Positions 1-8,207 of a stretch of DNA of 43,954 nt are shown piece after piece. Each line of letters starts with the position of its first letter. The stretch's first letter is position 1. This stretch comes from an uncultured Desulfuromonadales bacterium (GTDB taxonomy: Bacteria > Desulfobacterota > Desulfuromonadia > Geobacterales > CAIOGM01), in NCBI GenBank assembly GCA_903929485.1, contig CAIYUY010000136.1, forward strand, positions 1 through 43,954, read 5' to 3'. The translations under genes and the position numbers were made by a program. A model generated the notes under the pieces. That model searched no databases. It saw only the letters and a program-made list of their open reading frames with translations, and was not told where the DNA came from.

Positions 1-1
1 C

Positions 2-916
2 ATCATCTCCGAGTCGGGGCGGGCCACGGTGGCCCACTACTCGGTGCTGGTGACCAATGTGCTCAACACCGATACCTCCAGCCTGATGCCCGACTTCGAG
101 GAGACCCTCAACGGCTCGGAAAAACTGGCCACCACGGTGAAAAAGCTGGTGGATATCCACAAGAGCATCGACCGGTATTCCCTCCGGGAGGATTACCATG
201 ACACCATGCAGCTCATTCAGGAGGCGGTAAGCCTCTTCAATCTGGGCTATCTGACCCTCAACGACCGGGCCATGGCCGAGTGGCTCTACGGCAAGATCAT
301 CAAGAAGATCAACACGATCGTGGAAAAGATCAAGCCGATCCCCGAGGAGTTGCAGAATTTCCAACTGGCCCTCCGTCAGACCTATTTCGCCAACTTCTCT
401 CTCTTCCAATCCATCCCGGACTCCTGGGCCATAGACCAGCTCTTTCCCATCATCCCGCTGCAGCGGCTGGATCAGAAGCCGGGGGTCATGGCCTCCATCG
501 CCGATATAACCTGTGATTCCGATGGCGAGATCACCAGTTTTGTTGGTCAGAACGGCCGAACCAAATATCTTCCCCTCCACAAGCTTCGGAAAGACGAGGA
601 TTACTTCATCGGCTTCTTCCTCATCGGCGCCTATCAGGAGATCCTGGGGGACATGCACAACCTCTTCGGCGACACCAACGCAGTGCATGTCACCTTCAAC
701 AAGAAGACCGGCTACCAGATTGATACGGTCATCAACGGTGATGTTACCTGGGAGAGTCTCAAGTACGTGCAGTACAAGGGGCCGGAGATCCTGAAGCAGG
801 TGAGGAACAACCTGGAGAAGGACGTTGCCCTGCGCAAGGTCACCATCGAGGAGAGTAGTCATTTCATCGAACTGCTGGACCGGACGTTGTTGGGATATAC
901 GTATCTGGGGGATTAG
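2..916 (+). CDS. speA: Biosynthetic arginine decarboxylase, C-terminal part
   Basis: The reading frame is open from the first bases of the window, so this is the C-terminal 304 or so residues of a gene that begins to the left. Arginine decarboxylase converts arginine to agmatine with pyridoxal phosphate, the first step of the agmatine route to polyamines. The fragment begins with ISESGRATVAHYSVLVTNV, which fits the SESGR region of the PLP barrel fold, and it contains SWAIDQLFPIIPLQRL and GAYQEILGDMHNLFGDTNAVHV, both typical of the SpeA C-terminus (about 630 to 660 residues when complete). The GTG at 29 is an internal valine, not a start. The gene runs towards the GGDEF gene on the other strand with a 23-base gap, and no terminator hairpin was seen there. 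Confidence 0.95.
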   Translation: MISESGRATVAHYSVLVTNVLNTDTSSLMPDFEETLNGSEKLATTVKKLVDIHKSIDRYSLREDYHDTMQLIQEAVSLFNLGYLTLNDRAMAEWLYGKIIKKINTIVEKIKPIPEELQNFQLALRQTYFANFSLFQSIPDSWAIDQLFPIIPLQRLDQKPGVMASIADITCDSDGEITSFVGQNGRTKYLPLHKLRKDEDYFIGFFLIGAYQEILGDMHNLFGDTNAVHVTFNKKTGYQIDTVINGDVTWESLKYVQYKGPEILKQVRNNLEKDVALRKVTIEESSHFIELLDRTLLGYTYLGD

Positions 917-939
917 TAGTACCTTTCCGGTTCCTGAAA

Positions 940-2331
940 TTACCCTTCTTCCCCATTGCCGGATTCATCCGGGGAGTGGGTCATTACGACCCGGTTACGG
1001 CCGCCATTCTTGGCTTCGTACAATAGCTGGTCCGCATGATTGATGGTCTCGTCCAGTGAACCGAGAGGGGTGAGAGCAACACCGATACTGAGCGTCACCC
1101 GGATCGTTTGTCCTTCGTACTCCATGGAGGATGCCTCCACGACGCCGCGTAACTGGTCGAATATCCGCCAGGCAGTAGCGCGATTCATTCCGCGACAGAT
1201 GACGCAAAATTCTTCCCCTCCGAAACGCGCCACCACCCCCGTCCCCTTCAGACATTCCTTCGCCAGCGCCGCCACCTGTCGCAGAACCTCATCTCCGGCG
1301 GCATGCCCATGGGTATCATTCACTTTTTTAAAGAAATCGATGTCCAGCATGGCAACGGCCAGCGCTTCGCCGGATATTTTTGCCGCGGAAAATATGGCTG
1401 GAGCCTGGGTGAAAAACGCCAGGCGATTTGCCATTTCGGTGAGGGGGTCGGTAAAGGCCGCCTTCGTGATGGCGCGGGCGTGCTCTATGCTGCCGATGCA
1501 GTTGTAGATGCGGCAGTAAAATTCCTCCTTTTCAAAGGGCTTTGCCAGGAAATCACTGGCGCCATGTTTGAGAAAGCGGACGGCGGTGGCCGGTGAACCC
1601 TTGGCGGCAACGCCGATGATGGCAAGTTCATCACGTCCGCGGGTCTCGCGGATGCGTGTGGTCAAGGTAATTCCATCCATGAGCGGCATTTCGTTATCGG
1701 TGATCACCAGGGTCGTATCGGGGTGTTCGGCAAGCAACTGAAGCGCCTCCGCGCCGTTGGCGGCGAAAAGGACGTGAAAACGATGCGCGGTTAGAAATGC
1801 TATCTGGAAATCACGGGCGGCTACCGAGTCGTCCACGACCAGTACCTTGGTTGAGTTGTTCAGCGGTATCCGGTTGAGCGCCTGACAGACGTCTTCGATT
1901 CCGAGTTTACTTTTCACGAAATAATCAAAGATCGGATAACTAAAGATGCTTCTGCGCGTCTCTTCTTGCCATGATCCGGTAAGCACGATGGTCGGTAGCC
2001 CCTGCTCCAGGGCAAACTCCACGATCCTGGTTCCCTTGGCATCCTGAAGTTCCAGACCGACCACCGCGGCATAGAATTTCCGGCGCTTGTCCGCCAGAAG
2101 AGTCACTGCCTGTGCCAACGTCAGGGCCATCTCCACCTGACGCCCGCACCTGGCTTGAATGGCCTCGCCAAGTAACCGGGAAGCAGCTTTCGAGCCGTTG
2201 ATTACCAGGACATGTTGTAGCTCACGATTAATGGGCACGGCCGGCCGTTCAATGCCGCGAGCCATGTGTGCGATTATCCGGCCACGCATGTGCGGCACGG
2301 GTTCGATCCCACCAGGAGTGCTTCCGTGCAT
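940..2331 (-). CDS. Two-receiver response regulator with GGDEF diguanylate cyclase domain
   Basis: Predicted cytoplasmic signalling enzyme of 463 residues that would make cyclic di-GMP from two GTP. Residues about 39-155 look like a first receiver domain, but the phospho-acceptor position is not Asp (VVGLEL near 92), so it is probably a pseudo-receiver. Residues about 161-280 form a second, complete receiver: VVDDS acidic pair at 167-168, acceptor D212 in TDNEMP, and K264. Residues about 290-450 form the GGDEF domain with catalytic GGEEF at 371-375. The inhibitory I-site RxxD that usually precedes the motif is replaced by KGTG. The ATG at 2331 has CCGGAG six bases upstream on the minus strand, which decides the start. 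It stands alone, convergent with speA. Confidence 0.93.
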   Translation of the reverse strand: MHGSTPGGIEPVPHMRGRIIAHMARGIERPAVPINRELQHVLVINGSKAASRLLGEAIQARCGRQVEMALTLAQAVTLLADKRRKFYAAVVGLELQDAKGTRIVEFALEQGLPTIVLTGSWQEETRRSIFSYPIFDYFVKSKLGIEDVCQALNRIPLNNSTKVLVVDDSVAARDFQIAFLTAHRFHVLFAANGAEALQLLAEHPDTTLVITDNEMPLMDGITLTTRIRETRGRDELAIIGVAAKGSPATAVRFLKHGASDFLAKPFEKEEFYCRIYNCIGSIEHARAITKAAFTDPLTEMANRLAFFTQAPAIFSAAKISGEALAVAMLDIDFFKKVNDTHGHAAGDEVLRQVAALAKECLKGTGVVARFGGEEFCVICRGMNRATAWRIFDQLRGVVEASSMEYEGQTIRVTLSIGVALTPLGSLDETINHADQLLYEAKNGGRNRVVMTHSPDESGNGEEG

Positions 2332-2651
2332 TATAAGCTCCGGATAATTGAGTTAAGATACGTTTGCCAAGATTAACCGCTTTGACGGGTACTACCGGTA
2401 GATTACCACGAAACGGGGACAAGCATGCTCAAAAAAATTGTTTTTGCGGTACCCCCTTTCGCACCAGTACCCTGATCAGCTTAAAGTTTCGAAACCTGTA
2501 GTATGAGGTGAGGCGAGAATCGCATCGGTTTGGGAGATGAAGGGTAAGAATAGTGCGTTGTCTCGTCCTGCTGCACTGATTTCTTGACAAAAAGCGGCGG
2601 TTGTTTCATAAGAAAGCGATTTATGGCACCACTACATCAGAATGGAGCTCG
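2332..2651. other. Intergenic region between divergent genes
   Basis: About 320 bases separate the GGDEF gene (leftward) from the SseB-domain gene (rightward). Near its right end lies a sigma-70-like promoter for the SseB gene. No RNA gene, strong hairpin or coding stretch was recognised in the rest. Confidence 0.5.
2584..2612 (+). promoter_or_regulatory. Putative sigma-70 promoter of the SseB-domain gene
   Basis: A perfect -35 box TTGACA (2584-2589) is followed after 17 bases by CATAAG (2607-2612), four of six matches to the -10 consensus. Transcription would start near 2619. This argues that translation starts at the ATG at 2652, not at the in-frame TTG at 2601 which lies inside the promoter. 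Confidence 0.5.
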
Positions 2652-3074
2652 ATGATGACCGCACTTGATGCCGCCCTGGAGATTCTGCGCCAGGATATGG
2701 ATAACGCCAAAAGCCAGTCCGCCTATTATGACCTGTTTCTCAACGCCAATTTTTTTGTCCCCTCCCTTGATGCCCAGAGCGTGGAGGGGGCCGCTGAAGC
2801 CATGGAAGAGGGGGATGTGCTCCCCATGGTTATCGAGAACGAGGGGAACGACTACCTGATGCTCTTCGATAGCAGGGAGCGACTGAACGCCTGGGCCGAG
2901 GCGGAAGTTACCTGCGTGGAGATAACCGGCTACATGCTGGCGGCCACCACCATGGCGCCGCTCCACTGGGCGCTGAACGTGGGGAGCGACTACTCCAGGC
3001 AGTTTCTTCCCGATGAGATCGCCTGGCTGAGGGGGGTAGTGGAACAGTGCAACGCCGCCGCGGAAAAATCGTAA
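2652..3074 (+). CDS. SseB N-terminal-domain protein
   Basis: Small soluble protein of 140 residues related to the SseB N-terminal domain, a fold in many bacterial proteins of uncertain role. Family-like features are LNANFFVPSLDAQ near the N-terminus, a central LPMVIENEGNDYLMLFDS strand pair and SRERLNAWAE. It is hydrophilic and acidic, with no signal peptide. The start is the first of two adjacent ATG codons (2652 and 2655), with GGAG six bases upstream; a TTG at 2601 would add 17 residues but overlaps the likely promoter. The D-aminoacylase gene starts four bases after the stop, so the two are probably co-transcribed, but nothing links them functionally. Confidence 0.8.
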   Translation: MMTALDAALEILRQDMDNAKSQSAYYDLFLNANFFVPSLDAQSVEGAAEAMEEGDVLPMVIENEGNDYLMLFDSRERLNAWAEAEVTCVEITGYMLAATTMAPLHWALNVGSDYSRQFLPDEIAWLRGVVEQCNAAAEKS

Positions 3075-3078
3075 CGAC

Positions 3079-4686
3079 ATGTATTCCACTCTCTTCCGGG
3101 GCGCCACGGTTGTTGACGGATCGGGTGAGCCCCCTTTTCATGCCGATCTGGCGGTTGTTGACGGCCTGATCGCCGAGATCGCTCCCACCATAACCGCCTC
3201 GGCAAAGCGGATCATTGACGCCCGCGGAACCGTGCTGGCACCCGGTTTCATCGACATTCATGGCCATAGCGACATGACCCTCTTTACCTATCCCGGCTTG
3301 GAGAGCAAGGCGTTCCAGGGGGTGACCACGGAGGTGACCGGCAATTGCGGCCTGGGCGCTTTTCCCGTGGCGGAGGGGAGAAAAGAAGTGCTGGCTGAAT
3401 TCTTACGGCTGCACGACTTTTTACTCCCTCCCGACGGCTTGACCTGGAGCGACCTGGCCGGCTATGCCCGACGGATTGACGGCCAAGGGCTCGGTATTCA
3501 TCTGGCGCCGCTGGTGGGACACGGAGCGCTCCGGATCGCCGCCATGGGGATGGACGACCGCTCCCCCACCACCAAAGAGCTGGCAATGATGAGCTCTCTG
3601 CTGGAGACGGCCCTGCTCCAGGGGGCCTGGGGGATCTCCACCGGCCTCATCTACCCGCCGGGGAGTTACGCCGCCACCGACGAGCTGATTACCCTGGCAA
3701 AAACCGTGGCCGGTCACCACGCCCTGTATGCAACTCATATGAGGAGTGAGTCGGAGGGTCTCTTCCCCGCCTTGGAGGAGGCGATCACCATAAGTCGGGC
3801 AAGCGGGGTGCGGGTTCAGGTGTCGCACCTGAAGGCGTTGGGGAGTAGTAATCGAGGGGAGGGGAAGAGGCTCCTGGCGACTCTGGCCAAGGCGGTGGCT
3901 GCCGGGGTGGACATTGCCGCTGACCAGTACCCCTACGAGGCGTCGGCCACGACCCTGACGGCCGTCGTCCCGGCCTGGGCCCACGGGGGAGGGGTTGCCG
4001 CTTTGCTGGATCGGCTCCGGAATCCCGAACTGCGGGGGCGACTCACGGAGGAGATTGGTCGGGAGATCGAGGCACGGGAGGGGGCATCGCGGATCATGGT
4101 GGTGGGGTGTCGCTCCGCGCAAAATCGTGGTTTTTCGGGAAAGAGCCTCGCCACCGTTGCCGTGGCCCGGGGATGCTCCCCGGCCGAGGCGGTTCTTCGA
4201 TTGCTCGGAGAGGAAGAGGGAAGCGTCAGCGCGGTCTTCTTCTCCATGGCGCCGGAGGATGTGACCGCCATTCTGGCCGATCCCCTGGTGGCGGTGGGTT
4301 CCGACGGTCATGCTCTTCACGCCGCGGATTCCGCCGGCGAGGTCACTCACCCTCGTTCCTACGGGACCTTTCCCCGGGTTCTGGGGAGATACGTGCGGGA
4401 TGAAAAGCTCCTCTCTCTTTCCGCCGCCATCCGGAAGATGACCGCCATTCCGGCCGGTCGGCTGGGGTTCACTCGTCGGGGGATGCTGCTGCCCGGATAT
4501 GCCGCGGATCTTGTTCTCTTCGATCCGGTAACCATTGGTGATCCCGCCACTTACCGAGACCCGCACCGTTATGCCACCGGGGTCATTCATCTCCTGGTGG
4601 ACGGCAGGTTCGTCATCAGTGACGGTGCGCTCACCGGGGAGAGGCCGGGGCGGCTCCTTCGAAAAAGGAGTAACCATGCATCTTGA
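3079..4686 (+). CDS. N-acyl-D-amino-acid deacylase (D-aminoacylase, amidohydrolase family)
   Basis: Predicted zinc amidohydrolase of 535 residues, the usual length for D-aminoacylases, which release free D-amino acids from N-acyl-D-amino acids. The N-terminal composite domain (LFRGATVVDGSGEPP) leads into the metal motif PGFIDIHGHSD, followed by GVTTEVTGNCG with the conserved Cys and YATHMRSES with a further His ligand. A later GSDGHALH carries the catalytic Asp of the superfamily, and the C-terminal ADLVLFDP returns to the small beta domain. Other members of this branch act on related N-acyl substrates, so the exact substrate is inferred. The 3' end overlaps the next gene by 11 bases, implying translational coupling to a transporter. 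Confidence 0.88.
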   Translation: MYSTLFRGATVVDGSGEPPFHADLAVVDGLIAEIAPTITASAKRIIDARGTVLAPGFIDIHGHSDMTLFTYPGLESKAFQGVTTEVTGNCGLGAFPVAEGRKEVLAEFLRLHDFLLPPDGLTWSDLAGYARRIDGQGLGIHLAPLVGHGALRIAAMGMDDRSPTTKELAMMSSLLETALLQGAWGISTGLIYPPGSYAATDELITLAKTVAGHHALYATHMRSESEGLFPALEEAITISRASGVRVQVSHLKALGSSNRGEGKRLLATLAKAVAAGVDIAADQYPYEASATTLTAVVPAWAHGGGVAALLDRLRNPELRGRLTEEIGREIEAREGASRIMVVGCRSAQNRGFSGKSLATVAVARGCSPAEAVLRLLGEEEGSVSAVFFSMAPEDVTAILADPLVAVGSDGHALHAADSAGEVTHPRSYGTFPRVLGRYVRDEKLLSLSAAIRKMTAIPAGRLGFTRRGMLLPGYAADLVLFDPVTIGDPATYRDPHRYATGVIHLLVDGRFVISDGALTGERPGRLLRKRSNHAS

Positions 4687-5986
4687 AATAACTCCGGAGC
4701 TTTGGCGGGGGTTGTTGGGCCTTGCGCCGCTCCTTCTTTACCTTATTCTGGTCTTTCGGGGGATGGAGATCCTCCCGGCAACGGCGCTCTGCGTAGTTCT
4801 GGGAGGAGTGCTCAGCGGTCAGAGCCTGGTTTCCTTCGGCGGAGCGCTGGCCGGGGCCATGGGATCGTTCCTGGCGCTGGTGGGGCTGATCATCATGCTG
4901 GGGCGTGGTCTTGGCGAGGTGCTCACCGCCACCGGAGTCTCCCATACCATCGTTCACCGGATCATTCACGGTATCGGGGTGGACACGGAAAAAAAGGGGA
5001 TGCTGGGGATCATGGTCGCCTGCCTGGTGATTGTGGGACTCCTGGGGACCATGGCCGGCGGTAACGCCGTCATCGCCCCCATCGTCCTCCCCGTGGCCGC
5101 CTCATTGGGATTGTCCCGGAGCACCGTGGCGGTCATCTTCCAGGCGGTGGGAGAGGAGGCGCTCATCCTGGGGCCATTCACCCCCCCGGTCATCACCCTC
5201 CTGGGGCTCACCGGGATAAGCTACGGCGTCATGCTCCTCTGCGTCTCCGGCCCCATCGCCCTCATCACTCTCTCCGTCACCTGGTTCATGCTCCAACGTA
5301 TTCAGGAGCAAACCAGGGGGAGCGCCCCCTACGAACTCCCCGAAGAGCTCCAGCGGTTCATCCCCACCCCCCGGAGCAACAGGGCCACCATTGCCTTCTC
5401 CGTCACCTTCCTGGCGGCAGTCCTCTACGGCATCGCCGTCAAGGCTCCCACCTCTTTTGTGGTGGTGATCATGCTGGGACTATCCCTTGTTACCGGGTTT
5501 ATCGGAGGGTTGAAGCTGGAGACGATCCTGGGGCTGGTGGCGAGGGGGATGGCGGGGAATGTGGGGCTCTTCCTCCTCTTTCTTCTCCTGGACCCGTTCA
5601 TCTCCTTCGTGGAGAAGGCTGGTGGTTTCGCGGCCCTGGCGACTCTCCTCAAGCCGTTCATGGAGGCGGGAGGGAAGGGGGCCATCGTCATCACCGGCGG
5701 TTTCCTGGGCGCCTTCGGGATCAGCGGCGCCACCGTGGCGACTCTCAAGCTCCTCCACGAGATGTTTCATCCGCTCCTATCCCGTTTCGGCGTTTCCATG
5801 GTCGCCTGGTCCCTGGCCCTGGTGGTCGCCACCCGGGTTCACAATTTTGTCTTTCCCGGCGCCAACATGGCCAGCTCCCTGGGGTTCGCCCAATCCAACG
5901 ACATGACCCCGCTGCTGAGAAACGGCTGGGTCGTGGCGGCCTGTCAGTTGACCTTTCTCACCATGTTCGCTCTACTCTTCGCCTGA
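4676..5986 (+). CDS. Multi-spanning membrane transporter, ion-transporter type (GntP/NhaC-like)
   Basis: Integral membrane protein of 436 residues with about 10 to 12 hydrophobic segments and only short charged loops. Two related halves seem to carry re-entrant-like loops: GTMAGGNAVIAPIVLPVAASLG in the first and FGISGATVATLKLLHEMF in the second, a pattern shared by gluconate permeases, NhaC-type antiporters and other ion-transporter superfamily members. The family cannot be settled by eye. The start at 4676 has AAAGGAG five bases upstream. It overlaps the D-aminoacylase gene by 11 bases, so the pair may import and deacylate the same N-acyl compound or export a product; that is inference. Confidence 0.75.
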   Translation: MHLEITPELWRGLLGLAPLLLYLILVFRGMEILPATALCVVLGGVLSGQSLVSFGGALAGAMGSFLALVGLIIMLGRGLGEVLTATGVSHTIVHRIIHGIGVDTEKKGMLGIMVACLVIVGLLGTMAGGNAVIAPIVLPVAASLGLSRSTVAVIFQAVGEEALILGPFTPPVITLLGLTGISYGVMLLCVSGPIALITLSVTWFMLQRIQEQTRGSAPYELPEELQRFIPTPRSNRATIAFSVTFLAAVLYGIAVKAPTSFVVVIMLGLSLVTGFIGGLKLETILGLVARGMAGNVGLFLLFLLLDPFISFVEKAGGFAALATLLKPFMEAGGKGAIVITGGFLGAFGISGATVATLKLLHEMFHPLLSRFGVSMVAWSLALVVATRVHNFVFPGANMASSLGFAQSNDMTPLLRNGWVVAACQLTFLTMFALLFA

Positions 5987-6014
5987 GGTTGTCGCCAGTC
6001 AAACCACATATAAA

Positions 6015-6043
6015 TTGACAACGCCTTGATGGTGCGATAAGAA
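6015..6043 (+). promoter_or_regulatory. Possible promoter upstream of the hsd operon
   Basis: TTGACA at 6015-6020 is a perfect -35 box. Seventeen bases later TAAGAA (6038-6043) is a weak -10 (three of six). It lies 200 bases before hsdM, which has no obvious Shine-Dalgarno. The remainder of 5987-6242 holds the direct repeat TGCATT (twice within 20 bases) and a 39-codon frame judged doubtful. Confidence 0.3.
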
Positions 6044-6242
6044 CAGATTGCATTAATTATTGCATTCATGAATACCATCGGGGGCAAGAGCATGGAACAG
6101 CCGAACTTACTTGGCAGTTCCGAGGATGAAACGGCAAAATCCCTTCTTTCGAACCTCCTGAATCAAAGCCGCCTCTTTCACCAATAAAAAGTAGTCCATA
6201 CAACCCCGCAACTGCGGAACAACTATCGGACGTTAAAAAACC

Positions 6243-8207
6243 ATGCAAAACCATTCGGAAATAGCTGAGTTTCTCTGGAAGATTGCCGACCTCATCAAGG
6301 ATGATTACGACGCCAAGGATTATGAAGACGTCATCCTCCCCTTCACCCTGTTGCGGCGTCTTGACTGCGTGCTGCTTCCTAGCCGGCAGGCGGTGCGTGA
6401 GGCGGCGGAGAAGTACAAAAGCATCCCGACGCAGACCCGCGACAAGCTGTTGAAGAAAGTCGCCGGACAGCGGTTTTACAACACCTCCGAATATTCCCTG
6501 GATGAATTGATCAAACGTCCCGCCGATCTTGCCCAGAACTTCGGCGCTTATCTGGACGGCTTTTCCACCAACGTCAAGGATATCCTCTACAACTTCTCCG
6601 GCGGCATCGAGAAGGGGTTAAGCCCCATCTACGAAACCCTGATCCGGAAGCGGCTGGCGCTGAAGATTACCCAATCATTCTCCGATATCGACCTCTCGCC
6701 GGAGAACGTGGACAACCACGGCATGGGAACCATCTTCGAGTACCTCATCCGAAAGTTCAAGGAAGCCAGCAACGACGCCGCCGGTCAGTTTTATACCCCC
6801 CGCGACATCATCCGGTTGATGGTCAAGCTGATGTTTGAACCGGACAGGGCAAAGCTGGCCAAGGAAAGTCTGGTGGGGATCTACGACCCCGCCTGCGGCA
6901 CCGGCGGCATGCTCACCATCGCCAAGGAGTACCTGCTGGCCGGCGTTAACTCCGGTCTGGAAGTTTACCTTTACGGCCAGGAGTTGAACGAAAAAGCTTA
7001 CGCCATCTGCAAGGCGGACATGCTGATGAAGGGGGAAGAGCCGGAGAACATTAAACGGGAAAACACCCTCTCCCATGACCTCCTCCCCGGCAAGTCATTC
7101 AACTACATGCTCTCCAACCCACCCTTCGGCAAGGACTGGAAAAACATCCGCGAAGAGGTAGAGGCCGAGAACAAGCTGGGTGCGGCGGGACGCTATGCCC
7201 CCGGTCTTCCCGACGTGGGCGACGGCGCCATGCTGTTTCTGTTGCATAAGCTCTCCAAGATGGATAGCAAAGGCTCCAAGATCGGCCTCATCTTCAACGG
7301 TTCCCCCCTCTTCAACGGCGACGCGGGGAGCGGCCCCAGCAATATCCGGCGGCATATCCTGGAAAACGACTGGCTCGACGCCATAGTTGCGCTTCCCAAC
7401 GACATCTTTTACAACACGGGAATCGCCACCTATATCTGGCTGATTAACAACAACAAGCCGGTGGAGCGGAGCGGCAAGGTGCAGCTCATCAACGCCGCCG
7501 GCAAGGATTTCTACTCCATGTTGCGCCGCAACCTGGGGAAGAAACGGGTGGAGATCAGCGAAGAGCAGTCCGCCGCCATCCTCGCCATCTACCAGGCGTT
7601 CGACGAAAACAGCCTCTGCAAGATTTTCGACACCACCGACTTCGGCTACACCAAGGTCTGCGTGGAACGCCCCCTGCGGTTGCGTTACGACCTGAACGAC
7701 GAGCAGCTCCGACGGCTGGGACTGGATGCCGTAGTGCTCAAGCTGAAAGACGAGCGGGCCGGGCAACTTCTTACCGCCCTTGATAAACTGGCAAAGAAGG
7801 CGCCATGGAACGACGACGGTCTTTTCTTTGCCGCGCTGGAAAAAGCCTTGCCGTGGAAACTCACCGCCGGTCTGGTGAAGGTGATTCGCTCCATTCTTGG
7901 TGTGAGGGATGAGGACGCCGCGCCGCTGTTGGATGCAGACGGTCAACCGGTGCCGGACAGTGAACTGCGGGATTACGAGAACGTGCCGCTGAAAGAGGAT
8001 ATCGACGCCTACTTTCGGCGAGAGGTCGTGCCTCATGTCTCCGATGCCTGGATGGATCGGGAGAAGGACAAGATCGGCTACGAGATCAGCTTCACCCGTT
8101 ATTTCTACGAGTACACCCCGCTACGCTCCACCGAAGAGATCGGGACGGAGTTGATGGCGCTGGATGAAGAGACGGAAAACCTGCTGCGGGAGATAGTGCG
8201 AGGATGA
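6243..8207 (+). CDS. hsdM: Type I restriction-modification system methyltransferase subunit
   Basis: N6-adenine DNA methyltransferase subunit of a type I system; it would act as M2S1 with HsdS and in the full R2M2S1 complex. The protein has 654 residues. The N-terminal helical domain (residues 1-150) precedes the catalytic fold: GQFYTP at 181-186, the S-adenosylmethionine motif DPACGTGGM at 215-223, and the catalytic NPPFG at 292-296, all intact. A C-terminal extension of about 180 residues ends in a helical segment. The ATG at 6243 lacks a clear ribosome site. The last four bases overlap the hsdS start as ATGA, so the two are translationally coupled. Base composition is like the core genome, unlike hsdS. 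Confidence 0.96.
   Translation: MQNHSEIAEFLWKIADLIKDDYDAKDYEDVILPFTLLRRLDCVLLPSRQAVREAAEKYKSIPTQTRDKLLKKVAGQRFYNTSEYSLDELIKRPADLAQNFGAYLDGFSTNVKDILYNFSGGIEKGLSPIYETLIRKRLALKITQSFSDIDLSPENVDNHGMGTIFEYLIRKFKEASNDAAGQFYTPRDIIRLMVKLMFEPDRAKLAKESLVGIYDPACGTGGMLTIAKEYLLAGVNSGLEVYLYGQELNEKAYAICKADMLMKGEEPENIKRENTLSHDLLPGKSFNYMLSNPPFGKDWKNIREEVEAENKLGAAGRYAPGLPDVGDGAMLFLLHKLSKMDSKGSKIGLIFNGSPLFNGDAGSGPSNIRRHILENDWLDAIVALPNDIFYNTGIATYIWLINNNKPVERSGKVQLINAAGKDFYSMLRRNLGKKRVEISEEQSAAILAIYQAFDENSLCKIFDTTDFGYTKVCVERPLRLRYDLNDEQLRRLGLDAVVLKLKDERAGQLLTALDKLAKKAPWNDDGLFFAALEKALPWKLTAGLVKVIRSILGVRDEDAAPLLDADGQPVPDSELRDYENVPLKEDIDAYFRREVVPHVSDAWMDREKDKIGYEISFTRYFYEYTPLRSTEEIGTELMALDEETENLLREIVRG

Noticed and set aside
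2601-2651. N-terminal extension of the SseB-domain protein from TTG 2601
   Set aside because: The TTG lies inside the likely promoter and has no ribosome site, while ATG 2652 has GGAG at good spacing.
4535-4675. 47-residue N-terminal extension of the transporter
   Set aside because: It overlaps the D-aminoacylase gene in another frame and is not hydrophobic; ATG 4676 has AAAGGAG in front.
3421-4677. 418-codon minus-strand frame opposite the D-aminoacylase
   Set aside because: Antisense shadow of a gene with intact catalytic motifs; Pro/Gly/His-rich with no domain.
6068-6187. 39-codon open frame (MNTIGGKSMEQPNLLGSSED...) before hsdM
   Set aside because: No ribosome site, no recognisable family and a length expected by chance; left as intergenic sequence.
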